From assembly GCA_903875215.1 (NCBI GenBank), contig CAIQVH010000017.1, forward strand, positions 123,965-187,964: a DNA stretch of 64,000 bases. The letters run 5' to 3'. Below, in pieces: positions 51,672 through 61,315 of this stretch. The translations under genes and the position numbers were made by a program. The notes beneath the pieces were generated by a model. The model was not told the origin of the DNA, did not search any database, and saw nothing but the letters and a program-made list of their open reading frames with translations. Source of the DNA: an uncultured Anaerolineae bacterium. Its GTDB lineage: Bacteria > Chloroflexota > Anaerolineae > Anaerolineales > Villigracilaceae. How positions within the stretch are numbered: position 1 is the stretch's first letter; every line of letters begins with the position of its first letter.

Positions 51672-53677
51672 GGCAAACCCTGCATGATACTGTCCGGGCA
51701 AACTCCCGGCACGGCGCGCGGCGCAAACACCTGCACACGGCTAAAATCCGGCTCTAGCAGCAGCACCGGCTCGTAATAACACAAAATAAACGGCGAAACC
51801 CGCGTATTCCAGACGTTGTTTTCCTCAGCAAAAGGCTCGTCTTCCTTGACTATTAAATTTTCCTTGCCGCTCACGATCAACGCAAAACGCTGCGCGCGCA
51901 AATCCGCATAAAACTGGCCCAGCATCTGCGGATTGCCGCTCATCGCCGCCTCCATCAACGTCACGCGCTCATACTCCGGCACCATCGCCACACGGATCTG
52001 CCCAAACGTCACAAACTGCCGCTCGGTGATGAAAAGCACCGGCCCATTGGCCGCCTCAGTCAACGTTTTTAATTGCTGGAAATTACTTTCCGCCCAACCG
52101 GGATTAAATTTCTGAAATGGAGTCAGCGCCGGAACCAGGAACAACACCGGGATGACCAGCGCGACCGCCGTCACCGGCCAGGATAGCATACCCCAGCCTT
52201 TTTCCGTCTCACCAGGATCCTCACCGGTCACCCTGTCGCCGATAAAATAAGCGGATACCAGCCCGATCATCACCGCATACGCGTCCATATTATGCAGATC
52301 CCCGCCGCCGCCGATCTTGGTGCTCACCACCAGGCTGCCCGCAAACAACATCAAAATCATGCCCCACAACCCGGCCCAGCGGATGAAATGCAAGCGTCTC
52401 CACTGCACGGTTGCCAGAATCAGCGTCACCAACAGCGGCCCGCTGACGACCAGAATGGCCGGAACAATCCCCAGCGGGTAGAGTTCATTCGGCCACAGCC
52501 GGTACCACAGCAAATCCGAGCTAAAACTGGAAGCAAAGGCCCGCGCATTCCCGGCATTCCCCGAAAGCGGAATATAAGCCGCCTGCGCCGCCAGCGCCGC
52601 AAACAACCCGGCACCACCCCACAGCGCGGGCCATTTCAAATAATCGAAGAAACTCCGGCCAGCAAGTGGCGTTTCCAGCAAATAAATCGCCACTGCCAGC
52701 AGCGCCGGGACGGGGAACCAGTTTACCCGGCTGACGCCCGCCCAGACCGAGGCAAAAATCAGCGCCGCCAGTGAGCGCCAGGGATTTTTGGCTGAAACCG
52801 CCAGCAGCGGCACAAAAACCAGCACTTCAAGGTGATAATAAACGCCCACACGCAGCAGGTAAAGGAAAAACCACCCGGCAAACAGCCAGCCCAACGGCTT
52901 CTTCAGCGAGAAAACCCGCCAGGCCAGCGCCAACGCCGAAGCACCGGTCAGCGCAACCCAGAGCAGGAACTGCCAGAAACGGTGCGCCGTCAGATCCAGG
53001 CCGGGCAGCAGAAAGGCCAGGGATTGAAGAAAATAACGGGTGGGGTGCAGCGTGGAGAGCGGGAAATTTTCACCATAAAGGGCCTTGGAGAAAAACAGGG
53101 AAGCGTAAAAGAAACGGCTCGTCTCCGACCAGCCGATGGAGAAGGGGTAGGAGGAAATGGCATGAGCGCGAATAAAAACTTCGGCGGCCAGGCCAGCCAG
53201 CACCAGCGCCCCCGCAAAACCAGCCTGCCAGTTCGTTTTGCAGGCCACCTTCAGCGCCCCGGCGGCCAGCAAAATCAGCCACCAGCAGGCCCAGTAGAAT
53301 AGAATCATCGTCAGCACGGGGTCTTGTGTGGATTTTTTGATCACCTCGCCGACGCGGTAGGTGAATTTCAGCCAGGGGATCAGCAGGAGGATCCCGGCGA
53401 AGAGCATTCCGGCCAGCAGGCGCGGAATCCAGCCGGAGAGATCATCCAGCTCGAGGCGGGCGACCAGCCAATCGGCGTTGGTTTTTCTGATCCAGAAAAA
53501 AAGCCAGAGACAGCCGGCCAGCACGCTCAGGTAGAGTAATAATACGATTCCCCAAACAGAGCGATGCAGAATCACGCCAATTTCGGCCCAGCGCGCCAGC
53601 GACCAGAACAGAATGGCCAGGTTGGCGCAAAAAGTGAAGGCGAATGTAGTTTGCCAGAAGGTTTTGGAGGAGGTCAT
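51668..53677 (-). CDS. Polytopic membrane protein, GT-C-like, paralogue of 44300-46282
   Basis: A 669-aa protein with about twelve helices and a soluble C-terminal domain. It shares YPFSIGWSETSRFFY, AGVSRVNWFPVPALLAVA, and GGGGDLHNMDAYAV with the protein at 44300-46282. The C-terminal part has ITERQFVTFGQI and YERVTLMEAAMSG at matching places. The start is ATG 53677, overlapping the upstream stop as ATGA; the longer frame upstream lies inside the UPF0104-type gene. Probably a sugar transferase acting outside the membrane, by topology only. Confidence 0.75.
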   Translation of the reverse strand: MTSSKTFWQTTFAFTFCANLAILFWSLARWAEIGVILHRSVWGIVLLLYLSVLAGCLWLFFWIRKTNADWLVARLELDDLSGWIPRLLAGMLFAGILLLIPWLKFTYRVGEVIKKSTQDPVLTMILFYWACWWLILLAAGALKVACKTNWQAGFAGALVLAGLAAEVFIRAHAISSYPFSIGWSETSRFFYASLFFSKALYGENFPLSTLHPTRYFLQSLAFLLPGLDLTAHRFWQFLLWVALTGASALALAWRVFSLKKPLGWLFAGWFFLYLLRVGVYYHLEVLVFVPLLAVSAKNPWRSLAALIFASVWAGVSRVNWFPVPALLAVAIYLLETPLAGRSFFDYLKWPALWGGAGLFAALAAQAAYIPLSGNAGNARAFASSFSSDLLWYRLWPNELYPLGIVPAILVVSGPLLVTLILATVQWRRLHFIRWAGLWGMILMLFAGSLVVSTKIGGGGDLHNMDAYAVMIGLVSAYFIGDRVTGEDPGETEKGWGMLSWPVTAVALVIPVLFLVPALTPFQKFNPGWAESNFQQLKTLTEAANGPVLFITERQFVTFGQIRVAMVPEYERVTLMEAAMSGNPQMLGQFYADLRAQRFALIVSGKENLIVKEDEPFAEENNVWNTRVSPFILCYYEPVLLLEPDFSRVQVFAPRAVPGVCPDSIMQGLP

Positions 53678-54570
53678 GGCCGGGTCTTGTCCATTTTGGC
53701 GAGAATGGCGGGCAGGGTGAAAGCGCCCGGCAGACTGCCTGCCAGCATTAACAGCCGGTGGAGGATGGCGACAGTGGCGCTGATGGAGAGACTGACGCCG
53801 CCGAATGTGGAGAGCAGGGTGGAAACGGTCAGTTCCTGCCAGCCATAGCCGTTGATGGAAACCGGCATCAGGCCGACAAAGTAGGCCAGGCTCCACAGGC
53901 CGATCACGCGCCAGAGCGGCAAAGGGCCTCCCAGGGCGTGCAGGAGGATGTAGTTGGCGGTGAAGGTGCAAAGCATGTGGGCCATGGCAAAAATCAGCGC
54001 CAAGAGCAGGGATTGTGGCTTTTTGAGCCAGATGGTGAGCGAATCGAGGGTGCGGAGGATGAAATTCCAGGCTTTTTGCCACCAGGCGGCCGGCAGGAAG
54101 GCGGCCCCAGCGGCCAGAGGAGCCGCCTGAAAGAGTTGATACAGGCCCAGCGGCGCGGCCAGCGACATGCCAGCCATATTCACCAGCCGGTCGGCGGCCA
54201 GGGAGGCCAGGCAGATGGCGCGGTCGTAGCCCATTTGCATGGCCCCGGCCAGACGTACCACGTCGCCGCCCACCGTGGTGGGGAGAAAGTTGGAGGCAAA
54301 CAGGCCGGTAAAGGACAGGGAAACAGTATCCTTGAAGGCGATCGGGATGCCGCCGGAGCGCAGCAGCGTATGCCAGCGCGCCATGGTGAACAGGCGGGAG
54401 CACAGAACCAGCCCGAAGGCGGCCAGCAGATCGATCAGGGAAACGTTGCCCAACGCGCTCAGGACATCCGGCCAGTTTCGAGAAATCAGCCCGGCCAGCA
54501 ACAGAGCCGAGAGCACGGTTCCGCCCCCGCGCAGAAGTATTTGGCGATTGCGAAGCACCCAATCTTTCAA
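53674..54570 (-). CDS. UPF0104/LPG-synthase-TM family membrane protein
   Basis: A 298-aa protein with about eight helices. SNFLPTTVGGDVVRLAG (near 93) and MPVSINGYGWQE (near 235) are the family motifs and match the protein at 49684-50616. It starts with TTG, strongly supported by AGGAGG five bases upstream. Coupled by ATGA to the large GT-C gene behind it. The role may be passing or flipping a lipid-linked sugar. Confidence 0.86.
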   Translation of the reverse strand: MKDWVLRNRQILLRGGGTVLSALLLAGLISRNWPDVLSALGNVSLIDLLAAFGLVLCSRLFTMARWHTLLRSGGIPIAFKDTVSLSFTGLFASNFLPTTVGGDVVRLAGAMQMGYDRAICLASLAADRLVNMAGMSLAAPLGLYQLFQAAPLAAGAAFLPAAWWQKAWNFILRTLDSLTIWLKKPQSLLLALIFAMAHMLCTFTANYILLHALGGPLPLWRVIGLWSLAYFVGLMPVSINGYGWQELTVSTLLSTFGGVSLSISATVAILHRLLMLAGSLPGAFTLPAILAKMDKTRP

Positions 54571-54585
54571 GCCAGCCTCCTGCGG

Positions 54586-55551
54586 TTACTTGCCATTCTC
54601 CACCTTCCCGGCGCGGAAGATGCGCCGCACGGTGTAGGTCGATTTCTGCTGTGACTCGTGGTAGGTGCGGACGAGCAATTCGGCAATCAGGCCGAGCAAA
54701 ATCGTCTGAAACCCGACCATGGCCAGCAGGACGGTCAGGGTAAAAATGGGCGAGGTGAGAATATCAATATGCCAGATCAGCTTGCGGACGGCCAAAAAGA
54801 TCATCCCGAACAGGCCAAGGGCCAGCATGGCAATCCCACCGCCGCCGAACAGGTAAATCGGCTTGGCTGAGTAACGCGTCAGGAACTGCACCACCATCAA
54901 ATCCAGAACCACTTTGAGCGTGCGCTCCAGGCCATATTTACTTTTGCCAAATTTGCGCGCATGGTGGCGCACCGGCATCTCTAATATTTTTGCGCCAACC
55001 GAATTGGCATAAACAGGAATAAAGCGGTGCATCTCGCCATACAAACGGAACCCGGTGACCACCTCGCGGCGATAGGCTTTGAGCGTGCAGCCGTAATCGT
55101 GCAAATGCACGCCAGTTACATTGGAAATCAGCCAGTTCGCCATGTGCGAAGGCAAATTGCGCGTCAGGGCATTATCTTCGCGCTCCTTGCGCCAGCCGCT
55201 GACCACGTCATAGCCCTCGTCGAGCTTTGCCAGCAAGGCCGGGATATCCGCCGGGTCATTTTGCAAATCGGCATCCAAAAAGACGATCACCTCTCCGCGC
55301 GCGTGGTCAATCCCGGCGGCAATCGCCGTCGTCTGCCCAAAATTACGGCGAAAATCCACCACGCAGACATGCGCCGGATCCTCCACCGCCAGCCGTTCCA
55401 ACACCGCCGCCGAGCCATCCCGGCTGCCGTCGTTGACGTAAATCACCTCCCAGGCGCGATCCAGCTCCCGCAGCGCCTCGCAAACTGCCGCATGCAAATG
55501 CGGCAGGCTCTCCTCCTCGTTATAGACCGGAATTACCACCGAAAGATCCAT
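54586..55551 (-). CDS. Polyprenyl-phosphate glycosyltransferase (DPM1/GtrB-like GT2)
   Basis: A 321-aa protein. The GT2 domain has SVVIPVYNEEESL (4-16), VNDGSRDGS and FLDADLQNDP (near 92) with the Asp-x-Asp. Two C-terminal helices (about 220-245 and 255-280) anchor it. Enzymes of this type load a sugar on undecaprenyl phosphate for use by GT-C transferases on the outside, which fits the many GT-C genes around it. The ATG at 55551 overlaps the stop of the upstream gene as TGATG. Confidence 0.93.
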   Translation of the reverse strand: MDLSVVIPVYNEEESLPHLHAAVCEALRELDRAWEVIYVNDGSRDGSAAVLERLAVEDPAHVCVVDFRRNFGQTTAIAAGIDHARGEVIVFLDADLQNDPADIPALLAKLDEGYDVVSGWRKEREDNALTRNLPSHMANWLISNVTGVHLHDYGCTLKAYRREVVTGFRLYGEMHRFIPVYANSVGAKILEMPVRHHARKFGKSKYGLERTLKVVLDLMVVQFLTRYSAKPIYLFGGGGIAMLALGLFGMIFLAVRKLIWHIDILTSPIFTLTVLLAMVGFQTILLGLIAELLVRTYHESQQKSTYTVRRIFRAGKVENGK

Positions 55552-57431
55552 CACTTCCTCCGAAAAACCAACAACTCCGAACCAGGCCGGCACGACTGCG
55601 GCGCAGTCCGGGCTACCTGCTCAAAATCTGCCAGCTGACCGGTCAACCAATCCTCCGGCCCCAGGCCACCCTGCTCGACCAGCACCACATCCGATTGCGC
55701 CAGCCACTTCTCCGCCAGCGCCTGATTCCACCAGCCATAACGCAGCAGCGCATCATCCTCCTCCGAAATTCGGAAGGAATAACCGCCATGCAATTGGCCA
55801 GGCAAAATCTGGATTGCAGGCAAGTATAACAGTGTGGCGGGCGAATAACCCGCCCAGAACACCTTCGCACCCGCTGGAATGACCTGCGCCACCTGCGCTC
55901 CAGCCGCCTCGTACCCAGGCAGAACATCCGCAACGCAATCATAGGCCGCATAACTGCCGGAGAACAATACCCCCGGCGCCAACAGACTCCCCAGCACCAG
56001 CACGGCGACGAAACCAGCCCCCAGACCCCACGCCGCGCTGTTCTTCCGCGCCGCAAACAGCCGCCCCGCCCCGAGCAGGAGCAACCCGCACGCCACTGCC
56101 GCCACCACCGGGAAATAAGCCTGCGCCGTATCATACAGCGCCTCATATTCCAGTCCGAACTTATTCGCCAGCACCTGCCAGGCCTGCACCCCACCCAGGC
56201 CCGGAACAGGAAGCATTAACAAACGCTTGTAGAAAAAATCCGGCAACAGATCGCGCACCGTGCCCTCGGCAGAAAAAGCAATCCCGCCCAGCACCACCAA
56301 CAACCCCGCCCCGCCCAACCACTTCCGCCACGGCGCGGCAGAAAAATCCCAGCCGGGCGAAGTCACCGCCGCCAGCAGGAGCGCCGCCCCGCTATAAAAA
56401 GTCGTATACGTCGGGAAACAAAAAACGCAATACTCATTTCCCAAAGCCGCCCAGGCATGCAGCCCAAACGACGAACCCAGGAACAGCGCCAGGAACAGCG
56501 CGCTCTTCCACACTTTCAAGCGTCCACGCGCCGGCCAGAAAATAAAAGCCAGCAATGCGCCCACCAAGGCCGTAAAATGCAACCGAAACGCCAGGAAAAA
56601 GCTCGCCACCCGAAACCCCAGCGGATTATCCGGGTTCCAGGTCGGGATAGTCTTGGGCGGAAGCCAGGGTGAAAGGAACGAAAACGGCAGCCACTTGGCC
56701 CACACACGCAGAATATTCGGCCAGTAAAACAGGTGCAGCCCGATAAATAACACCAGCATCCCGGCCAGCAGCCACCAGACCGGAGCAGAAAGCCGCAGTC
56801 TTTTGTGCCAGGCCGCTTCGCGCCCCGAAAAATCCCCATGCTCCCAGGCCGCATAAAGCGCCAGCAGCGGCAAAAGCGGGATCAGATTGATGCGCACCAT
56901 CACCACCACCGCGGCCAGCAGGCCGCCCGCCAGTAGTTGCCAGTTTTTCCGGTCGCGGCCCAGGGCAAAGAACAGAGTCCAGGCCAGCAGGGCAGCCACC
57001 AGGCCCTGCGAGGCCGCCAGCGCCGACATGCGCGCCGCCGCCGGGTTAAGCGCCAGCGCCCAGGTCACGGCGGCCGCCGGCCAGCCGCCCCCCAGCCGCC
57101 GGGCAGTCAGCCACAGCCCCAGCCCGGCGACCAGGCCCAGGAACAGGGCAAACATCCGCCCGGTGCGCAGGCCGGGGCCAAAGACCAGTTCCACCCAGCC
57201 GGGAATCAGGTACGAGAGCGGCATCTGGTTCATCCAAACGCCAAAATCTTGAAACGGGGTGTACTTCCCGGTGACGAACAGCCAGCCCTTGTACAGGTAC
57301 AGCCCTTCATCCAACACCGAATACTGGTTGTGAACGAAAATCCACAGCCAGGTTAAGTAGACCAACAAGCCGGCCAGTGCGCAAATATCGGCCAGACGGG
57401 GCTTGCGGAAAAAAACTCTCAGGCGTGACAT
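55551..57431 (-). CDS. GT39-like membrane glycosyltransferase
   Basis: A 626-aa protein with about twelve helices. The first outer loop reads SVLDEGLYLYKGWLF, with the Asp-Glu pair expected in PMT/ArnT-type enzymes, and GVWMNQMPLSYLIPGW follows as in many bacterial members. The C-terminal part (about 520-626) is soluble. The ATG at 57431 gives an N-terminus close to the first helix; a longer upstream frame crosses the gmd terminator and is rejected. Likely uses a polyprenyl-phosphate sugar, perhaps that made by the GT2 next to it. Confidence 0.8.
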   Translation of the reverse strand: MSRLRVFFRKPRLADICALAGLLVYLTWLWIFVHNQYSVLDEGLYLYKGWLFVTGKYTPFQDFGVWMNQMPLSYLIPGWVELVFGPGLRTGRMFALFLGLVAGLGLWLTARRLGGGWPAAAVTWALALNPAAARMSALAASQGLVAALLAWTLFFALGRDRKNWQLLAGGLLAAVVVMVRINLIPLLPLLALYAAWEHGDFSGREAAWHKRLRLSAPVWWLLAGMLVLFIGLHLFYWPNILRVWAKWLPFSFLSPWLPPKTIPTWNPDNPLGFRVASFFLAFRLHFTALVGALLAFIFWPARGRLKVWKSALFLALFLGSSFGLHAWAALGNEYCVFCFPTYTTFYSGAALLLAAVTSPGWDFSAAPWRKWLGGAGLLVVLGGIAFSAEGTVRDLLPDFFYKRLLMLPVPGLGGVQAWQVLANKFGLEYEALYDTAQAYFPVVAAVACGLLLLGAGRLFAARKNSAAWGLGAGFVAVLVLGSLLAPGVLFSGSYAAYDCVADVLPGYEAAGAQVAQVIPAGAKVFWAGYSPATLLYLPAIQILPGQLHGGYSFRISEEDDALLRYGWWNQALAEKWLAQSDVVLVEQGGLGPEDWLTGQLADFEQVARTAPQSCRPGSELLVFRRK

Positions 57432-57472
57432 GTTGCGAAGTTTACTCCAAAGTGCCAAAAGTTGGCGCGGGG

Positions 57473-57536
57473 CAAAAAAATCACCATAAAGACCAGGGCG
57501 TCCAGAGAACGGCGGGCTGCTTGTCTTTATGGTGAT
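57473..57536 (-). terminator. Rho-independent-type terminator of gmd
   Basis: ATCACCATAAAGAC and GTCTTTATGGTGAT form a perfect 14-bp stem around a 29-base loop, ending directly in a run of seven T on the minus strand. It lies 61 bases behind the gmd stop. The loop is longer than usual. Confidence 0.75.
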
Positions 57537-57596
57537 GGGTTCGGGTGGCGCGGAGGTTTGGGAACGGGATGCGCGGCCAGCCCGGAAAGAGTCCAA

Positions 57597-58559
57597 CTAC
57601 TTTTTGGTCAGCATCCTCAGGTCCGATTCGACCATCATTTCAACCAGCTGCTTGAAAGTCACTTTTGTCTTCCAGCCCAGCTCGGTGCGCGCCTTGACCG
57701 GGTTGGAAATCAGCAGGTCAACTTCGGCCGGGCGGTAGTAGCGCTGATCCTGGAGGACATAATCCTCGTAATTCAGGCCGACATACCCAAAGGCCAGTTC
57801 GCAGAATTCGCGCACGGAGTGGGTTTCGCCGGTGCCGATGACGAAATTATCGGGTTTGTGATGCTGGAGCATCATCCACATCGCTTCAACGTAATCGCCG
57901 GCATACCCCCAATCGCGCTGGGCTTCGAGATTGCCCAGTCGCAGTTCTGTAGCCAACCCGAGCTTGATCTTGGCGGCGTGGTAAGAAATTTTGCGGGTGA
58001 CAAATTCCAACCCGCGGCGCGGGCTTTCGTGATTGAACAGGATGCCCGAAGTGGCGAACAGGTCAAAGGATTCGCGGTAATTGACCGTGATCCAGTGCCC
58101 ATAGACTTTGGCGACACCGTACGGTGAGCGCGGATACAACGGCGTGCTCTCCTGCTGTGGCACTTCCATCACCTTGCCGAACATCTCGCTCGAAGAGGCC
58201 TGGTAAAACTTAATCTTCGGGTTGACCAGCCGGATGGCCTCAAGGATGCGCGCCACGCCCAGCGCGGTCACTTCGCCGGTCAGGATGGGCTGGCTCCAGG
58301 AAGTCGGAACAAACGATTGCGCCGCCAGGTTATAGACTTCGTCGGGTTTATATTCCTCAAGTACAGCCACCAGCGAAGATTGGTCATGCAAATCACCGGA
58401 GACTATCGCAATATCATCCTGGATGTGGCCGATGCGCTCGTAGGTCACGGTGCTCGAACGACGCACCATGCCAACAACCGTATAGTTTTTTTGCAACAAG
58501 AACTCGGCCAGGTACGAACCATCCTGGCCAGTGACGCCTGTAATTAATGCAGTGGGCAT
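57597..58559 (-). CDS. gmd: GDP-mannose 4,6-dehydratase
   Basis: A 320-aa SDR. ITGVTGQDGSYLAEFL (6-21) is the hallmark N-terminus, with NLAAQSFVPTSW (78-89), SSSEMFG (catalytic), and SPYGVAKVYGHW (Tyr-Lys pair), plus NHESPRRGLEFVTRK. It makes GDP-4-keto-6-deoxymannose for GDP-L-fucose (fcl at 39289-40263) or rhamnose. AAGGAG precedes the ATG. It has its own promoter and terminator, and the promoter carries the same operator-like motif as the regulator promoter. Confidence 0.97.
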   Translation of the reverse strand: MPTALITGVTGQDGSYLAEFLLQKNYTVVGMVRRSSTVTYERIGHIQDDIAIVSGDLHDQSSLVAVLEEYKPDEVYNLAAQSFVPTSWSQPILTGEVTALGVARILEAIRLVNPKIKFYQASSSEMFGKVMEVPQQESTPLYPRSPYGVAKVYGHWITVNYRESFDLFATSGILFNHESPRRGLEFVTRKISYHAAKIKLGLATELRLGNLEAQRDWGYAGDYVEAMWMMLQHHKPDNFVIGTGETHSVREFCELAFGYVGLNYEDYVLQDQRYYRPAEVDLLISNPVKARTELGWKTKVTFKQLVEMMVESDLRMLTKK

Positions 58560-58582
58560 TGGAATCCACTCCTTCTTGGAAA

Positions 58583-58595
58583 TTCAAAGCCTGAA
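58583..58595 (-). promoter_or_regulatory. Putative operator TTCAGGCTTTGAA at the gmd promoter
   Basis: The palindrome begins at the last base of the -10 box, exactly as at the regulator promoter (43260-43272); 12 of 13 bases are identical to that site. Confidence 0.6.
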
Positions 58596-58600
58596 TTATA
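58595..58600 (-). promoter_or_regulatory. -10 box TATAAT of gmd
   Basis: Consensus TATAAT inside the last codons of the upstream membrane-protein gene. The start point would be near 58588, with a leader of about 29 bases carrying AAGGAG. A CGTAAGAATACG palindrome sits just upstream; no clear -35. Confidence 0.6.
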
Positions 58601-59978
58601 ACGTATTCTTACGTTTTCTCGCCTGCCAGAGCAGGTCAAAACCGGTCAGCAGCAGCGCCGCGCCCAGCGCCAGTGCCAGTGTATTGCGGATGCCAAGGTT
58701 GAAACCAATCTGCCAGTAACGGAAGGTGTACCAGTGCGTAAACACCAGCAGCAGGATGGCCTCCACCGCCAGGATACGCCAGAGCCAGCGCGTCTTCGGC
58801 GCGTAAAATGTTCGGGCGGCGAGCAGCGCCATCCAGCCGAGTAAAATGACGCGATAGCGGGGATTATCCCATTGATCGCCGCCGCCGCGCAGCGCTGCGA
58901 TCAAAATCCACGCCCAGACGACCAGGCTGAGCCAGACCCACTGCCGCCTGCCACGCAGATCCCCGGAAATTCCCCAGGCTGAAAAAGGCGCAAAAGCCAC
59001 CCACGGCAGCAGCAAGTACCATCCCAGCGCGCGGAAAATGCCCAACGTCTGCCAGAACAGGATGCCCGGCTCAATCAGCGCTGCCGGGAGCACCGGTTGC
59101 AAGATTCCATAGACCGCCACAAACGGCAGCGCCAAACCGCGCGGCAGATTTTCAAACAAAAGCTGTACGATGCCGGAACTGCGTTTAAGCACCTGGGCAT
59201 TCCAGCGGGCTGTTTCGCGCGCCCAATTCGCGATCACGCCCAGCGCCCCGCCACCTTTCACCGCCACTAGGGCATCCCAGCTGGCCGAAAGCACCACCAG
59301 CGCCACGAGGAACAGCACCAGCCCTGCCACAGCCGCCTGCCACGGGATCCGGCGCCCGGCTCCGGCCAGGTACAGCCAGCCCGCGGCAGCCACCAGGCTG
59401 ACAAGGACGAATCCGGGCGAGATGAGCAGCATCCCACCCATGGCGGCGGCCAGCCACAACCAGGCGCCCCGCTGCGCGCCTTGCCAGCTCACCACACCAA
59501 AAAACGCCATGGTCAACAAGGTCATCAAGAACGGCTCGCGCATCTGCGCCGCACCAAACAGAATGGATTCGGGGTAAAAGAAGAAAATCGCCGCGGCCAG
59601 CAAGGCGGTTTTTTCATCAAACAACTGCCGGCCGGTGAGATAGACAAACACTCCGCCCACCGCGCCGCACAAGGCCGCCAGCAGGATCATGGTCAGCGGA
59701 TGAGGGTTCACAAAGCGATAGACCAGGGCGCTGAGCCAGAGCAAGCCGCCATATTGGTCGGATGAAAATTTCTGGTCAAAGGCACGGCTCAGCGCCCGGT
59801 CCGATTGGGCCAGGTCGCGCGCCTGGCTGTCACGGCGATAGGCATCCAGGAACAGGTAACCGGCTCGCTCGGGTTTGCTGTTATAGCCGCCGTTGGGTAA
59901 ATAGAAAAAGGCAATCGCTCCCAGCGCAAAACGGAGCAGGATCGCAAAGATCAAAAAAACATACAGGCGACGGGGCAT
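58596..59978 (-). CDS. Polytopic membrane protein, GT39-like
   Basis: A 460-aa protein with about eleven helices. An outer loop after the first helix has LFLDAYRRDSQARDLAQSD, rich in acidic and Arg residues, and FYPESILFGAAQMREPFLM later is typical of PMT-like bacterial proteins. The ATG at 59978 lies ten bases after GGAAGG; a TTG at 59987 is too close to it. The stop overlaps the gmd -10 box. Likely transfers a sugar from a lipid carrier. Confidence 0.75.
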   Translation of the reverse strand: MPRRLYVFLIFAILLRFALGAIAFFYLPNGGYNSKPERAGYLFLDAYRRDSQARDLAQSDRALSRAFDQKFSSDQYGGLLWLSALVYRFVNPHPLTMILLAALCGAVGGVFVYLTGRQLFDEKTALLAAAIFFFYPESILFGAAQMREPFLMTLLTMAFFGVVSWQGAQRGAWLWLAAAMGGMLLISPGFVLVSLVAAAGWLYLAGAGRRIPWQAAVAGLVLFLVALVVLSASWDALVAVKGGGALGVIANWARETARWNAQVLKRSSGIVQLLFENLPRGLALPFVAVYGILQPVLPAALIEPGILFWQTLGIFRALGWYLLLPWVAFAPFSAWGISGDLRGRRQWVWLSLVVWAWILIAALRGGGDQWDNPRYRVILLGWMALLAARTFYAPKTRWLWRILAVEAILLLVFTHWYTFRYWQIGFNLGIRNTLALALGAALLLTGFDLLWQARKRKNTL

Positions 59979-59983
59979 GGAGA

Positions 59984-61315
59984 TCAAACCTTCCGAGCGG
60001 TGGGGATGAACTGGGCCAGCGCCCAGGCAACAATCAGCAAAACAAGGGTCTGCATTGGCGCAAGAAAGCGCGGGTTATCACCGTGTTCGGCCAGGGTTTG
60101 CAGGAGCGAAATCAACCAGACGGCGCTGACGGCGAACCAGAAAAAGAGCGGCGGATTCAGCCGGGCGCGGACGCGCCGCCAAAGCAAGGTTAAAGATCCA
60201 GCCAAAAAGAGCAGGTTCACGCCAAAGAGCGCCAGCCGCTCGGCCAGCATCAGCTCTTTCAAAGCGGAACGTAACCCGGCGCTGGAAATTGTCTCCGGCA
60301 GCCAGAAAACGCCGACTCGCCAGAACCACCACCAGCCCCAAACCAGATTCCGGGCATATAAAGCCGGATTTTCGAGGATCAGGCGCCGGGAGATTTGCCC
60401 CATCAGGCGGCCCAGGCCATAATAATTGAGCTTTTCCTGCTGCATCAGGGCCGGAATGGCGTCCCAGATGGTATTGACCGGCGAGCCGGATTCGGCCAGG
60501 CGCACTGCGCGGAATTTGAGAAAGGTGTCGGTCACAGTGGCATATTCGGGAGGGGCCAGTTCAAAAAAGCTGCTGACGTGATTGACAGAGTGGTAACCGC
60601 CGATTGAATCCAATCCCCAAATTTTGAACCGGATATGGATGAAGTTAACCCACAGCCCAAGCGCGATTACCGCAGGCAAGGCCGCCAGAAGCGCCGCGCA
60701 CCAGCGGGTCTTCCAGGGGGCAGATTGCCAGAACAGAGCCAGGAACAGGGCGCCCCAAAACGCCACCGGCGCGAAGAGCGGACGTACCAGCGCCAGCGCC
60801 GCCGCCGCCAGTCCTGTCCCGGCCAGAAACATCCAGCCGCGCAGCGGCACGGGGGGCAAGCCCGCTGGCCGGGGCTGCCAGAGGCTGAGAAAACCTGCCA
60901 GCACTGCAAAGAGCAAAAAGGTGGCCAGGCTTTCACTCAACAGCGCGGCTTCAAAGAACAGCTGGCCCAGGTTGAGCGTGTGCGCCAGCGCCAGCAAGCC
61001 GGCCAGCCAAGGCAGGCCGGTCAACTGCCAGGCGCAGGTAAAAACCAGCAGCGTGGTCAAAACTCCCAGCCCTAGCTGGAGTGGATACAAAACAGCCTGC
61101 GACCCCGTCAACAGGATGAAGAAGGGGTAGCCCGGCGTGCGCGTGCCGTTGTAATTCTCAAAGCCATGATTGCCCAAAGAGCTCGCCAGGTGCAGGTAAG
61201 TGGGCGTGTCGTTGCTCTGCGCCAGCGGGTAGACGAAGTACAGCCCGGCCCGCACCAGCAGGGCCGCCGCCAGGACGATGAAAAACCAGCGAGTCAGGGC
61301 TTTATTGGGGGTCAT
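59984..61315 (-). CDS. Polytopic membrane protein, GT39-like
   Basis: A 443-aa protein with about ten helices. The first outer loop is QSNDTPTYLHLASSL followed by NGTRTPGYPFFILL, a common pattern in PMT-like glycosyltransferases with the catalytic Asp first. EAALLSESLATFLLF in a later helix-loop is also typical. Its start overlaps the end of the GT4 gene by 14 bases, so both are translated together. Confidence 0.8.
   Translation of the reverse strand: MTPNKALTRWFFIVLAAALLVRAGLYFVYPLAQSNDTPTYLHLASSLGNHGFENYNGTRTPGYPFFILLTGSQAVLYPLQLGLGVLTTLLVFTCAWQLTGLPWLAGLLALAHTLNLGQLFFEAALLSESLATFLLFAVLAGFLSLWQPRPAGLPPVPLRGWMFLAGTGLAAAALALVRPLFAPVAFWGALFLALFWQSAPWKTRWCAALLAALPAVIALGLWVNFIHIRFKIWGLDSIGGYHSVNHVSSFFELAPPEYATVTDTFLKFRAVRLAESGSPVNTIWDAIPALMQQEKLNYYGLGRLMGQISRRLILENPALYARNLVWGWWWFWRVGVFWLPETISSAGLRSALKELMLAERLALFGVNLLFLAGSLTLLWRRVRARLNPPLFFWFAVSAVWLISLLQTLAEHGDNPRFLAPMQTLVLLIVAWALAQFIPTARKV

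Noticed and set aside
51668..54562. A 964-residue frame extending the large GT-C protein
   Set aside because: The first 295 residues are the shadow of the gene at 53674-54570; the coupled ATG at 53677 is better.
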